From: HTCC5015 sp051747425
GTDB taxonomy: Bacteria > Pseudomonadota > Gammaproteobacteria > HTCC5015
DNA length: 24,808 nt
Reading direction: 5' to 3'
NCBI GenBank assembly: GCA_051747425.1
Contig: JBNJGD010000025.1
Coordinates: 1-24,808, forward strand
Below are positions 1-7,167 of this stretch, one piece after another. Each line of letters opens with the position of its first letter. The first letter of the stretch is position 1. Below the pieces are notes generated by a model. That model made no database searches, was not told the origin of the DNA, and was given only the letters and a program-made list of their open reading frames with translations. The position numbers and the translations under genes were made by a program.

Positions 1-1
1 G

Positions 2-433
2 TTGGTCAAGGCTTGTCCTCCCCTCGATGTCAATTCCATGTACTGCAACCTGATTCAGGCCACGCACTTCCGCGACAGCTGCATTGTCGCCGAGAGTGAC
101 GAGGGCGAGCTGCTGGGCTTTGTCACCGGCCACCGCCCGCCCTCCGATCCCGAGGGCTACTTCGTCTGGCAGGTGGCGACCGCTGAGAACGCGCGCGGTC
201 TCGGTCTGGCCAAGAAGATGATCAAGGAGATCCTGGCCCGGGAGGAGCACGCCGACGCTCGTTACCTTCTCGCCACGGTCACACCGGACAACATACCCTC
301 CCGCGCCATGTTCCAGTCGCTCGCTGACGGCTGGGGTGTGGCGCTGGTCGAGGAACCGTTTTTTGAAAAAGATACCCACTTTATGGGCCAGCACGAATCG
401 GAAGTTCTGATTCGCATCGGTCCGTTTAAATAG
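2..433 (+). CDS. ectA: L-2,4-diaminobutyrate N-acetyltransferase EctA, 3' part
   Basis: EctA acetylates L-2,4-diaminobutyrate with acetyl-CoA to give N-gamma-acetyl-diaminobutyrate, the second step of ectoine synthesis in the cytoplasm. The gene is cut by the window edge. The first readable codon (TTG) is an internal leucine, not a start, because the family reads through LVKACPPLDVNSMYCNL here. The 143 visible residues carry the GNAT fold. The acetyl-CoA loop is seen in VATAENARGLGLAKKM (a Q/R-x-x-G-x-G/A variant), and the C-terminal part has TPDNIPSRAMF. Roughly the first 30-50 residues are missing. Only 17 bases separate its stop from ectB, and the order ectA-ectB-ectC-ask is the classic ectoine operon. 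Any promoter or EctR regulator would lie upstream of the window. Confidence 0.95.
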   Translation: MVKACPPLDVNSMYCNLIQATHFRDSCIVAESDEGELLGFVTGHRPPSDPEGYFVWQVATAENARGLGLAKKMIKEILAREEHADARYLLATVTPDNIPSRAMFQSLADGWGVALVEEPFFEKDTHFMGQHESEVLIRIGPFK

Positions 434-450
434 TTACCAGGAGAGCTTAA

Positions 451-1698
451 ATGAAAGTATTTGATCGCATGGAATCCAATGTGCAGTCGTATGCGCGTTC
501 GTTTCCCACCACCTTTGAATCGGCGCGCGGCGCGGAGCTGTTTGATGTCGATGGCAAGCGCTTTATCGACTTCCTCGCCGGCGCGGGCTCTCTCAACTAC
601 GGGCACAACAACCCCGTGTGCAAAGAGGCACTGATCGACTACATCCAGAAGGATGGCGTCGCCCACGGCCTGGACATGCACACCGAGGCCAAGGCCGAGT
701 TTCTGCGCACCTACGAGGAGCTGATTCTCAAGCCCCGCGACATGGACTATGTCATTCAGTTTACCGGTCCCACCGGCGCCAACGCCGTCGAGGCCGCCAT
801 GAAGCTGGCGCGCAAGATTACCGGTCGCACCAATGTGGTGGCCTTCACCAACGGCTTTCACGGCGTGACCATGGGCGCCCTGGCGGCCACCGGCAACCAG
901 CACCACCGCGGTGGTGCCGGCGTGCCCCTGGACAATGTTACGCGCCTGCCCTACGACGGTTATCTGGGCCCGGATGTAGACACGCTGGACCTGTTCGAGA
1001 AAATGCTGACCGACAACTCCAGCGGCCTGGATTTGCCCGCCGCCGTAATTTTTGAAGCGGTTCAGGGCGAGGGCGGCCTCAATGTGGCTTCCGAAAAATG
1101 GCTCCAGCGCCTGGAGAAAATCTGCCGTGAGTACGACATCAAGATCATTCTCGACTGCATCCAGGCCGGCAACGGCCGCACCGGCACCTTCTTCAGCCAC
1201 GAGCGCAGCGGCATCAAGCCCGACATGATCACCACTTCCAAATCGCTGAGCGCCTTTGGCCTGCCTTTTGCCGTGGTACTGATCGGCCGCCCGCTGGACG
1301 AGTGGGCGCCCGGCGAGCACAACGGCACCTTCCGCGGTAACAACCACGCCTTTGTCACCGCCACGGCGGCGCTCAAGGAGTACTGGAAGGACGACAGCTT
1401 TGCCAACTCGGTCAACCAGAAGGCCGAAGTGGTCACAAAGCACCTGCAGGCTATGGCCGACAAGCACGGCATGTCGCTCAAGGGCCGCGGCCTGATGCAG
1501 GGCCTGAATGTGGGCAGCGAAGCGATGTCCGACCTGGTGGTCGAGGAGTCCTTCGATCGCGGCCTGATTATTGAGACCTGCGGTCCCGACGATGAGATCG
1601 TCAAAGTCTTTCCGCCCCTGACTATTGAGCCCGAAGTGCTCGAAGAGGGACTCAAGCTGATGGCCGAGGCCGTCGAAGCCGCTGTCGCTCGCGCCTGA
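451..1698 (+). CDS. ectB: Diaminobutyrate-2-oxoglutarate transaminase EctB
   Basis: This PLP-dependent class III aminotransferase converts L-aspartate semialdehyde and glutamate to L-2,4-diaminobutyrate, the entry step of ectoine synthesis. The 415 residues match the usual family length of about 420. The N-terminus KVFDRMESNVQSYARSFP is typical of EctB. The PLP phosphate-binding region is seen in FTGPTGANAVEAAMKLAR, and the Schiff-base lysine is K264 in TTSKSLSAFG. The ATG start at 451 has an AGGAGAG ribosome site at about 439-445. It lies 17 bases after ectA and 44 bases before ectC, consistent with cotranscription. Long open frames on the opposite strand here are GC-driven shadows. Confidence 0.98.
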   Translation: MKVFDRMESNVQSYARSFPTTFESARGAELFDVDGKRFIDFLAGAGSLNYGHNNPVCKEALIDYIQKDGVAHGLDMHTEAKAEFLRTYEELILKPRDMDYVIQFTGPTGANAVEAAMKLARKITGRTNVVAFTNGFHGVTMGALAATGNQHHRGGAGVPLDNVTRLPYDGYLGPDVDTLDLFEKMLTDNSSGLDLPAAVIFEAVQGEGGLNVASEKWLQRLEKICREYDIKIILDCIQAGNGRTGTFFSHERSGIKPDMITTSKSLSAFGLPFAVVLIGRPLDEWAPGEHNGTFRGNNHAFVTATAALKEYWKDDSFANSVNQKAEVVTKHLQAMADKHGMSLKGRGLMQGLNVGSEAMSDLVVEESFDRGLIIETCGPDDEIVKVFPPLTIEPEVLEEGLKLMAEAVEAAVARA

Positions 1699-1742
1699 TC
1701 ACCGGATCAGCGCGACCCAACAGAAATACCCAAGGAGTTATT

Positions 1743-2135
1743 GTGATAGTTCGCAACCTGAAAGACTGTAAAACCGTTACTGCGGAAAATGGCAACTGGA
1801 AAAGCGTGCGTATGGTCCTGGCCGACGACAAGATGGGCTTTTCCTTTAATATCACCACCATTTACGCCGGCACGGAGACGCCGATTCACTACAAGAACCA
1901 CCTGGAATCGGTGTACTGCATCTCGGGCCACGGCGAGGTGGAGATTGTCGAAACCGGCGATGTCTACCGCATCGGCCCCGGCGACATCTACTTGCTGGAT
2001 CAGCACGACAAGCACCTGTTGCGCTGCGATGACGGTGACGAGGACCTGCTCTTTGCCTGTGTCTTCAACCCGGCGCTGACCGGCAACGAAGTGCACGACA
2101 AGGACGGTGCCTACGCACTGCCCGAGAACGCGTAA
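1743..2135 (+). CDS. ectC: L-ectoine synthase EctC
   Basis: EctC cyclises N-gamma-acetyl-diaminobutyrate to ectoine with loss of water, the last step of the pathway. The 130 residues form a single cupin. Visible landmarks are the N-terminus MIVRNLKDC, the metal/substrate region TPIHYKNHLESVYCISGHGEVE and GDIYLLDQHDKH. The start is GTG at 1743. This choice is supported by an AAGGAG ribosome site at 1732-1737 and by agreement with the family N-terminus. No ectD (hydroxylase) follows, so the locus makes ectoine but shows no hydroxyectoine gene here. A strong hairpin starts 13 bases after the stop. Confidence 0.98.
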   Translation: MIVRNLKDCKTVTAENGNWKSVRMVLADDKMGFSFNITTIYAGTETPIHYKNHLESVYCISGHGEVEIVETGDVYRIGPGDIYLLDQHDKHLLRCDDGDEDLLFACVFNPALTGNEVHDKDGAYALPENA

Positions 2136-2148
2136 AGCGGCAAGACGG

Positions 2149-2180
2149 GACGCGGGCGCCGGCTCTTCGGCGCCCGCGTC
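2149..2180 (+). terminator. GC-rich hairpin between ectC and ask (attenuator or processing site)
   Basis: A perfect 13-bp inverted repeat (2149-2161 with 2168-2180) has a 6-base loop, GCTCTT. No run of T follows, so it is not a canonical intrinsic terminator. It lies in the 146-base gap between ectC and the aspartokinase gene. It could be a partial terminator, or a stabiliser of the ectABC transcript that keeps downstream expression lower. Confidence 0.6.
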
Positions 2181-2281
2181 GCGATTTGGAAACCGGCTTT
2201 CTTTCTCAGTGCTCTGTACCAGTGTGCTGAAACAGAAGGCCAGCATAAACGGCCAGTGAATGGCCCGGGAGTTTGATAACA

Positions 2282-3724
2282 GTGGCAACTGTCAGACCTA
2301 CAGTAGAGAAGATCGGCGGCACCTCGATGGTGGATTACACCGCCGTTCGCGACAACATCTTTAAAGCCCGGGAGGGTGAGTCACCCTACGAGCGCGTTTT
2401 TGTGGTGTCGGCCTACGCCGGCATGACCAACCATCTGCTGCGCGACAAGAAAACCGGGCAGCCCGGCGTCTTTGCCCTGTTCAAGCAGGACCCGGCCAGC
2501 TCGGCCTGGCGCGTCTGCCTGGACAGCGTCAAGGAGGCCATGCTGGAGCTCAATGGCCGGCTGTTTGAAAAGCATCCGGCGTTGTTGCGCGAGGCCAACC
2601 ACTTTATTTCCACCCGGGTGGATTCGGTCAAGGAGCAACTCACCACGGTGGGCAACCTGCTGGAAACCGGTTTCTTTGAGGCCGACGCCGCACTGCCCCA
2701 GAGCGAGGAAATGCTGGCCTGCCTGGGTGAGGCCCACAGCGCCTGGAACCTGGCACACCTGATTGAGGCCGACCTGGGTTACAACACCCGCTTTGTCGAT
2801 CTGTCGGCCTGGCAGGATCAGGATTTTGAAAGCCAGACAGCGCTGCTTGAGGGGTCCTTCAAGGATCTGGACCTGACCCGGGTTCTGCCGGTCGTCACCG
2901 GCTATTCGCGTAGCGAAGAGGGCATGATGAAGCGCTACGGCCGCGGCTACACCGAAATGACCATGAGTTATCTGGCGGTCATGCTCAAGGCCAAAGAGGC
3001 GATCATTCACAAGGAATTCCACTTGAGCAGCGCCGACCCGCGCCTGGTGGGAATTGGAATTGCCCGCACCCTGGACAGCACCGACTACGACATTGCCGAT
3101 CAGCTTTCGCACTACGGCATGGAGGCGATTCACCCGGAAGCCGCCCGCGGCATGCGCCAGGCGGGCATCCCGATTCGCGTTAAAAACACCTTCGAGCCGG
3201 ATCACCCCGGTACCGTGATTGGCACCGACGAAGAGCAGTACGACCGGGTGGAAATCATTGCCAGCCGCGACGATGTGGTCAACATCAACACCTTCGACCA
3301 CGACATGCTCGGCAACCTGCCCGAGGCCAACCAGTACATTCACGATCTGGTGGACGAACTCGGCGGCGATTACATCAGCTCCACCCACAGCGCCAACTCC
3401 GTCGGTGTGGTAGCCACCATTCCCCGGGAGCAGCAAACGGCTCTGGTCGAGGCCCTCGACAGCCACTGGCCCGATGGCAGCTGCGAATCTGCCTCCGTGG
3501 CCCAGATCGGTGTTCTCGGTCGCGGCATGGATATGGGAAGGATTTTACGAGATGGCATCGATGCGCTATTGAAGGGGAATGTCAAAGTTCTCGGCGCTTC
3601 GACCGGCCACCGGGATATTGAGGTGCGTTTTGTCGTGCCGGCATCGCAGCACGACGAGGCGGTCAAGCGCCTGCACGAGGACCTGGTTGAGGGCAAAAAT
3701 TCATCGGAGAAAAGCGTGGCATGA
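2282..3724 (+). CDS. ask: Ectoine-type aspartate kinase (Ask_Ect)
   Basis: Aspartate kinase phosphorylates L-aspartate, which supplies aspartate semialdehyde for ectoine synthesis. The 480-residue protein opens with the kinase motif VEKIGGTS (K10-S15, the family KxGGTS) and has the amino-acid-kinase domain to about residue 330. It ends with ACT-type regulatory repeats (VEIIASRDDVVNINTF, then VKVLGASTGHRDIEVRF). Position behind ectABC marks it as the specialised Ask_Ect, a form generally less feedback-inhibited than housekeeping kinases (family knowledge). The start is uncertain. TTG at 2273 sits one base after the GGGAG at 2267-2271, whereas GTG at 2282 has a proper 10-base spacing, so I prefer 2282. 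The stop overlaps the next ATG (ATGA), implying translational coupling. Confidence 0.93.
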   Translation: MATVRPTVEKIGGTSMVDYTAVRDNIFKAREGESPYERVFVVSAYAGMTNHLLRDKKTGQPGVFALFKQDPASSAWRVCLDSVKEAMLELNGRLFEKHPALLREANHFISTRVDSVKEQLTTVGNLLETGFFEADAALPQSEEMLACLGEAHSAWNLAHLIEADLGYNTRFVDLSAWQDQDFESQTALLEGSFKDLDLTRVLPVVTGYSRSEEGMMKRYGRGYTEMTMSYLAVMLKAKEAIIHKEFHLSSADPRLVGIGIARTLDSTDYDIADQLSHYGMEAIHPEAARGMRQAGIPIRVKNTFEPDHPGTVIGTDEEQYDRVEIIASRDDVVNINTFDHDMLGNLPEANQYIHDLVDELGGDYISSTHSANSVGVVATIPREQQTALVEALDSHWPDGSCESASVAQIGVLGRGMDMGRILRDGIDALLKGNVKVLGASTGHRDIEVRFVVPASQHDEAVKRLHEDLVEGKNSSEKSVA

Positions 3725-4674
3725 ATCGGACCCTGACGGAGATCAAAAAAAGAATAGCAACACTGGCCTGCCAATGTGCAGGCCTTTGTCTGTTGGCCGG
3801 CTCTGCACTGGCACAGTCCGGCGACATGAGTGAAGAGCAGCGCCAGGCGTTGAATCAAAAGGCCGAGGAGAAAGTCGAGCAGCTCGAAGAGCCGCTCTAC
3901 AACCCCTTTGTCGAGCGCTACTTGCTGGATGAAGTCAAAACCCTGCGCGTCGAACAACTGGAGCACCGCAATCAGGTTCTGGCGGAGGTGCGCGACAAGC
4001 ACATTGAGATTTCCAATCTGGCGATTAACAGTGTCACCGACGCCATCTCCAATGTCTTCTACCTGATGGCGCTGATTTCCTCGCTGCTGGTGGCCTTTGG
4101 CTGGCGCTCCATACGGGATATCCGCCAAAAAGCCATGGACACGGCCGACGAGAAAATCACCAAACTGGTTGATCAGTACGAAAAGCGTCTGCGTCACATT
4201 GAAAAAGAGCTGTCCGACAAGTCCGTCTCAATTGAAGAGAACCGCCAGGAAATCAGCAAAACCCGTGAAGTGCACTCGCTCTGGCTCAAGGCTTCTCAGG
4301 AAAACTCCCCCGCGGCGCAAATCGAAATCTATGACGAGATTCTGGAGATCAACCTGCGCGACACCGAGGCGCTGACCTACAAGGCCGACGCCGTGCTGGA
4401 ACTGGGTCAGCCGGTGTGGGCACTCAACCTGTGCCAGCGCGCCCTGAGCTTTGATCCGGACAACGCCCACGCCCACTTCCAGGCCGCCTGTGCCTTGACT
4501 CATCTGGACAACTTCTCCGAGGCACGGGGCCACTTGCGCCAGGCGGTGATGGCGGCTCACAGTTACCTGGACCTGATTGATACAGAGGTCGAGCTCGAGT
4601 TGCTGCGCCAGCGGGAGGGTCACGAGGAGTTCATGGGCGAGCTGCGTGAAATGGTGGTGCAAAGCGATGCCTGA
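3721..4674 (+). CDS. Exported/membrane-anchored coiled-coil TPR protein
   Basis: This 317-residue protein has unknown function. It has a signal peptide with likely cleavage after A31 (GSALA/Q), then a charged coiled-coil stretch (about 35-100). One transmembrane helix follows (about 104-127, SVTDAISNVFYLMALISSLL). A second coiled coil (about 135-195) precedes tandem TPR-like helices (about 200-290: AQIEIYDEILEINLRDTEAL, ALNLCQRALSFDPDNAHAHF). TPR repeats usually hold protein partners; which side of the membrane they face is not clear. The gene overlaps the aspartokinase stop by ATGA and overlaps the DUF502 gene by 8 bases. The three are probably cotranslated, and the two membrane proteins may act together. 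A link to osmotic stress is inference from position only. Confidence 0.85.
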   Translation: MNRTLTEIKKRIATLACQCAGLCLLAGSALAQSGDMSEEQRQALNQKAEEKVEQLEEPLYNPFVERYLLDEVKTLRVEQLEHRNQVLAEVRDKHIEISNLAINSVTDAISNVFYLMALISSLLVAFGWRSIRDIRQKAMDTADEKITKLVDQYEKRLRHIEKELSDKSVSIEENRQEISKTREVHSLWLKASQENSPAAQIEIYDEILEINLRDTEALTYKADAVLELGQPVWALNLCQRALSFDPDNAHAHFQAACALTHLDNFSEARGHLRQAVMAAHSYLDLIDTEVELELLRQREGHEEFMGELREMVVQSDA

Positions 4675-5242
4675 TCGCCTCAAGACGGTGTTTCTGAAAG
4701 GTCTGCTGGCGCTTCTGCCGATTGTCTTGACCGTGGCCATTATCGGCTGGGCGGCGGTTGGCACCGAACAGCTGGTCGGCTACCTGTTTCAAATGGTGTT
4801 GCCGAGCGATTACTACATTCCCGGCATGGGCATCGTAGTTTTGTTGGCGGCCATTTTTGCTGTGGGGATGGTAGTTGACCTCTACTTTATGAACACCGTA
4901 TGGCGGCTTCTGGATAACGCTGTCAACCGCATCCCTGTGGTCAAATCCCTCTACGGCGGCATCCGCGATTTCACCCGCTACCTAGCCATGGCCAAGAACG
5001 CCGACCGGATTAAGCAGGTGGTGTTGGTGAATCTCGGTCCACAGCAGCAGGTGATCGGCTTTGTCACCAACTCCGCCGAAACCATTAATGGCGAAAGCAA
5101 AATGGCCGTCTACATTCCCCTGAGCTTTCAGATTGGTGGCGTGACCGTCTATCTCGATGAAGACAGCGTGACCGCTCTGGACATGTCCCCCGAGGAGGCC
5201 ATGAAGCGCGTTCTGACCGCCAGTGTGCCCAGCCCCGAGTAA
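4667..5242 (+). CDS. DUF502 family inner-membrane protein
   Basis: This 191-residue protein looks like the DUF502 family of small two-helix membrane proteins. It has an early hydrophobic helix (about 9-28, GLLALLPIVLTVAIIGW) and a second (about 48-70, GMGIVVLLAAIFAVGMVVDLYF). A conserved soluble part follows, with IPVVKSLYGGIRDFTRY and VNLGPQQQVIGFVTNSAE, both characteristic of the family. The function is not established. The start ATG at 4667 lies inside the end of the TPR gene. The frame is open further upstream, but MPDRLKTVFLKGLLALLP is the usual DUF502 N-terminus. It is the last gene of the ectoine-ask-TPR transcription unit as far as spacing shows. Confidence 0.88.
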   Translation: MPDRLKTVFLKGLLALLPIVLTVAIIGWAAVGTEQLVGYLFQMVLPSDYYIPGMGIVVLLAAIFAVGMVVDLYFMNTVWRLLDNAVNRIPVVKSLYGGIRDFTRYLAMAKNADRIKQVVLVNLGPQQQVIGFVTNSAETINGESKMAVYIPLSFQIGGVTVYLDEDSVTALDMSPEEAMKRVLTASVPSPE

Positions 5243-5345
5243 AGCGTAAATCGACGGATTGTAAAAAAGTGAAAGGAAACCGATGGCAAGCGCCACGATT
5301 TGTTATGGTAGCTTCAGCTTCACAAACAAACGCCAGGAGTTTTCC

Positions 5346-5777
5346 ATGAAAGTTATGATTAGCGTACTCGCGGCCTTGGGCCTTGCGATCTCCATTCCCG
5401 CGATGGCGGAAAAGCCCGAGTGGGCCGGAAAGGGCGATGCCGCTGCCGAGAAGACCAAGGAAGTGGTAAAAGAGACCGCGGATAAGACGAAAGACATGGG
5501 TGAAGAGGTGGCCGACGAGGTGGATGACGCCGTGAACCCGCCCGATAACGCCGCCGAAGAGACCGCTGAGGAAGCCAGCGAAGCGGCAGAGGCCGCCGCT
5601 GAGAAAGCCGAGGAAGCCACTGAAGCGGGTGTCGATGCCGTTGAGGAAGGCGCAGAGGCCGCCGAGGGCAAGATGAAAGGCATCAAGAAGAATATGGACA
5701 AGGGCTCCGAAACCGGACAGGAAAAGCGCAAAGAGAACAGCCCCTGGTGGAAGTTCTGGTCCTCAGACGAAGAGTAA
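5346..5777 (+). CDS. Secreted Ala/Glu/Lys-rich low-complexity protein
   Basis: This 143-residue protein has a clear signal peptide (cleavage near A21/E22, IPAMA/EKPEW). The mature part is almost entirely Ala, Glu, Lys and Asp in short heptad-like blocks (EKTKEVVKETADKTKDMGEE; EETAEEASEAAEAAAEKAEE). It ends with an aromatic tail, NSPWWKFWSSDEE. The composition resembles LEA-like or apolipoprotein-like amphipathic helices; no enzymatic motif is seen. The ATG at 5346 is preferred over an upstream in-frame start at 5283. It has an AGGAG site at 5335-5339, and only this start gives a clean signal peptide. The gene seems monocistronic, with a strong terminator 23 bases after the stop. A role in desiccation or osmotic protection is a guess. 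Confidence 0.85.
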   Translation: MKVMISVLAALGLAISIPAMAEKPEWAGKGDAAAEKTKEVVKETADKTKDMGEEVADEVDDAVNPPDNAAEETAEEASEAAEAAAEKAEEATEAGVDAVEEGAEAAEGKMKGIKKNMDKGSETGQEKRKENSPWWKFWSSDEE

Positions 5778-5800
5778 AACAAGACAGCCATAAAACCATT

Positions 5801-5828
5801 AAGCCCCGCCATCGAGCGGGGCTTTTTT
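5801..5828 (+). terminator. Intrinsic terminator after the Ala/Glu-rich gene
   Basis: A 9-bp stem AAGCCCCGC/GCGGGGCTT has a 6-base loop (CATCGA) and runs into six T residues (5823-5828). It closes the GC-rich ectoine-side unit and insulates the AT-rich cassette that follows. Confidence 0.92.
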
Positions 5829-5896
5829 AGGGCGCTAAAAGTGATTAAGTGTCATGTACAAGGCCTTTAGAAAAATAAGAAATAAACAACGCTTAA

Positions 5897-5926
5897 TGGC
5901 AATGCTTGGGGGGGGGCATTTATAAA
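5897..5926 (+). promoter_or_regulatory. Candidate promoter with a G9 tract in the spacer
   Basis: A TATAAA box (5921-5926) lies 18 bases after a weak -35-like TGGCAA (5897-5902). The spacer contains nine consecutive G (5908-5916). Slippage in a spacer homopolymer changes the -35/-10 distance; the porA promoter of Neisseria is the known precedent. It is the best promoter candidate in the 215-base gap between the terminator and the first cassette gene at 6044. The -35 match is poor, so the call is tentative. Confidence 0.4.
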
Positions 5927-6043
5927 GAAAAAGTGACCGTCCGTCTAAAAGCATTAGCCTTATCCCGCCTAATGAAAGAAAAATCGAAGTTCTTAAAAAG
6001 GTCCATGTATCTCAGGGCTGGGTGACGGAATAAGGGGGAGATT

Positions 6044-6634
6044 ATGGAAAAAAGAGGGGACCTTCTTGACCTTCTAGAGAGGTCTAAAAGGAAAAAGCAA
6101 AATCTTCATGTGAAACTGAAGGGATCCGGGCAGTTAGTCGTGCTTGGCGGAGAAGGTCTATATCGTCAATCTGGTTGTAGCCTGGAGCAGTTATTGGCAG
6201 CAAATCCGTCAAATACGACAGTCAAATCGTTATCAGATAAAGCGCCAAGTGTTAAAAGTGCTAAGGACAAGGGAAGGGAGCTGGAGGAACTGCTATGGAT
6301 GATCGCTTATGAGCTTTCTGAGGGTGATCTGTTGTTTGGTGCTGAGGAAACTGATGTGTTTAAACTGCATCGATGGCCCAATTTTACACGGATACCACAT
6401 ACTGATGACTGCTTAAGAATAGCAGCGCTGGTGACACGGCGTGCCACTTCAGTAAGGTTGGCGGCTAAAGTGCTTAATGTACCAATCCAAGAAGTAAAGC
6501 GTTTCTATTCAGCAGCTAAGGCCGCCGGATATACGAATCACCTTGCAGAGAAAGCTGAAGTTATACAGTTGGACGAAAGACGGGAAAATAACTCTTTTAT
6601 TAGTTCGCTACTAAATAAACTTAAAAGGGCTTAA
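6044..6634 (+). CDS. Cassette protein with winged-helix-like C-terminus, unknown function
   Basis: I do not recognise a named family for this 196-residue protein. The N-terminus is basic (SKRKKQNLHVKLKGSGQLVV), followed by a low-complexity Ser/Lys linker (about 55-80). A helical middle comes next (LEELLWMIAYELSEGDLLFG). The segment at about 125-165 (RIAALVTRRATSVRLAAKVL, then VPIQEVKRFYSAAKAAGY) has the spacing of a winged helix. It recalls the DUF742-type wHTH proteins that accompany Roadblock proteins and GTPases in actinobacterial conservons; that resemblance is by eye only. The ATG at 6044 has a strong AGGGGGAG site 3 bases upstream. It is the first gene of the cassette, 5 bases before the GTPase gene. 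Codon use is AT-rich, unlike the ectoine side. Confidence 0.8.
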   Translation: MEKRGDLLDLLERSKRKKQNLHVKLKGSGQLVVLGGEGLYRQSGCSLEQLLAANPSNTTVKSLSDKAPSVKSAKDKGRELEELLWMIAYELSEGDLLFGAEETDVFKLHRWPNFTRIPHTDDCLRIAALVTRRATSVRLAAKVLNVPIQEVKRFYSAAKAAGYTNHLAEKAEVIQLDERRENNSFISSLLNKLKRA

Positions 6635-6639
6635 TCTGT

Positions 6640-7167
6640 ATGGAACAAAAAATTATCTTTGCCGGGCAGGTTGGGTCAGGAAAAACAACAGCCATTTCAG
6701 CGATTAGTGACATAACAGTGGTGGCGACGGAAGCTAATGCCAGTGACGATGTAAAAGAAAGAAAGGCCACAACAACAGTGGCAATGGATTACGGCGTGCT
6801 GGACCTTGGTGAAGGTGGCCGAGTTCACCTGTACGGTACACCTGGACAAGCTCGGTTTGATTACATGTGGGATATACTGACCGTAGGTGGATTGGGCCTG
6901 GTTTTGCTGGTTGATAATGCAGCTGAAAAACCTCTTGAGGATATGAAGTTTTATTTAAAGGCTTTTGATAAGTTCCTTAAGAAAAGACCAGTTTGCATTG
7001 GAGTGACGAGGATGGACCTTGAGCCGATCCCGAGATTGAATGAGTATCACAAATGCCTTAAAGAGGCTGGAGTAAAGGCCCCAGTATTTGAGGTTGATGC
7101 GAGAGATAGCAATGATGTGAAAACACTGATTGCCAGCCTAGTTCAACTTATAACGGTCCGCCTTTAA
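6640..7167 (+). CDS. Small Ras/MglA-like GTPase
   Basis: This 175-residue single-domain GTPase resembles the bacterial Arf/MglA/CvnD-like group (COG2229 type). The P-loop is G9-QVGSGK-T16. Switch I threonines are at T44-T46. The switch II motif is G66-TPGQ-70, with no Asp in the usual DxxG position. The base-recognition motif is T123-RMD-126 in place of NKxD, and a G5-like DAR is at 153-155. These departures are common in this bacterial group. Such GTPases cycle between GDP and GTP forms under the control of Roadblock proteins, which act as GAPs or scaffolds; three Roadblock-like genes lie downstream. Its stop shares one base with the ATPase start (TAATG), so translation is coupled. There is no membrane segment or lipidation signal. 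Confidence 0.9.
   Translation: MEQKIIFAGQVGSGKTTAISAISDITVVATEANASDDVKERKATTTVAMDYGVLDLGEGGRVHLYGTPGQARFDYMWDILTVGGLGLVLLVDNAAEKPLEDMKFYLKAFDKFLKKRPVCIGVTRMDLEPIPRLNEYHKCLKEAGVKAPVFEVDARDSNDVKTLIASLVQLITVRL

Noticed and set aside
262..1467. Long open frame on the minus strand opposite ectB (401 codons)
   Set aside because: Shadow of ectB in GC-rich DNA. The translated sequence is repetitive Gly/Val/Ala without family motifs, while ectB is certain.
2381..3466. Long minus-strand open frame opposite the aspartokinase gene
   Set aside because: Same GC-driven shadow effect; the plus-strand gene has clear kinase and ACT motifs.
4577..4666. Upstream extension of the DUF502 gene
   Set aside because: The extra residues (IQRSSSSCCASGRV) overlap the TPR coding region, and the family N-terminus begins at 4667.
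5896..5916. Sigma-54 type promoter at TGGCA...TTGG
   Set aside because: The -12 element should be GC at a fixed spacing; the G tract does not supply it.
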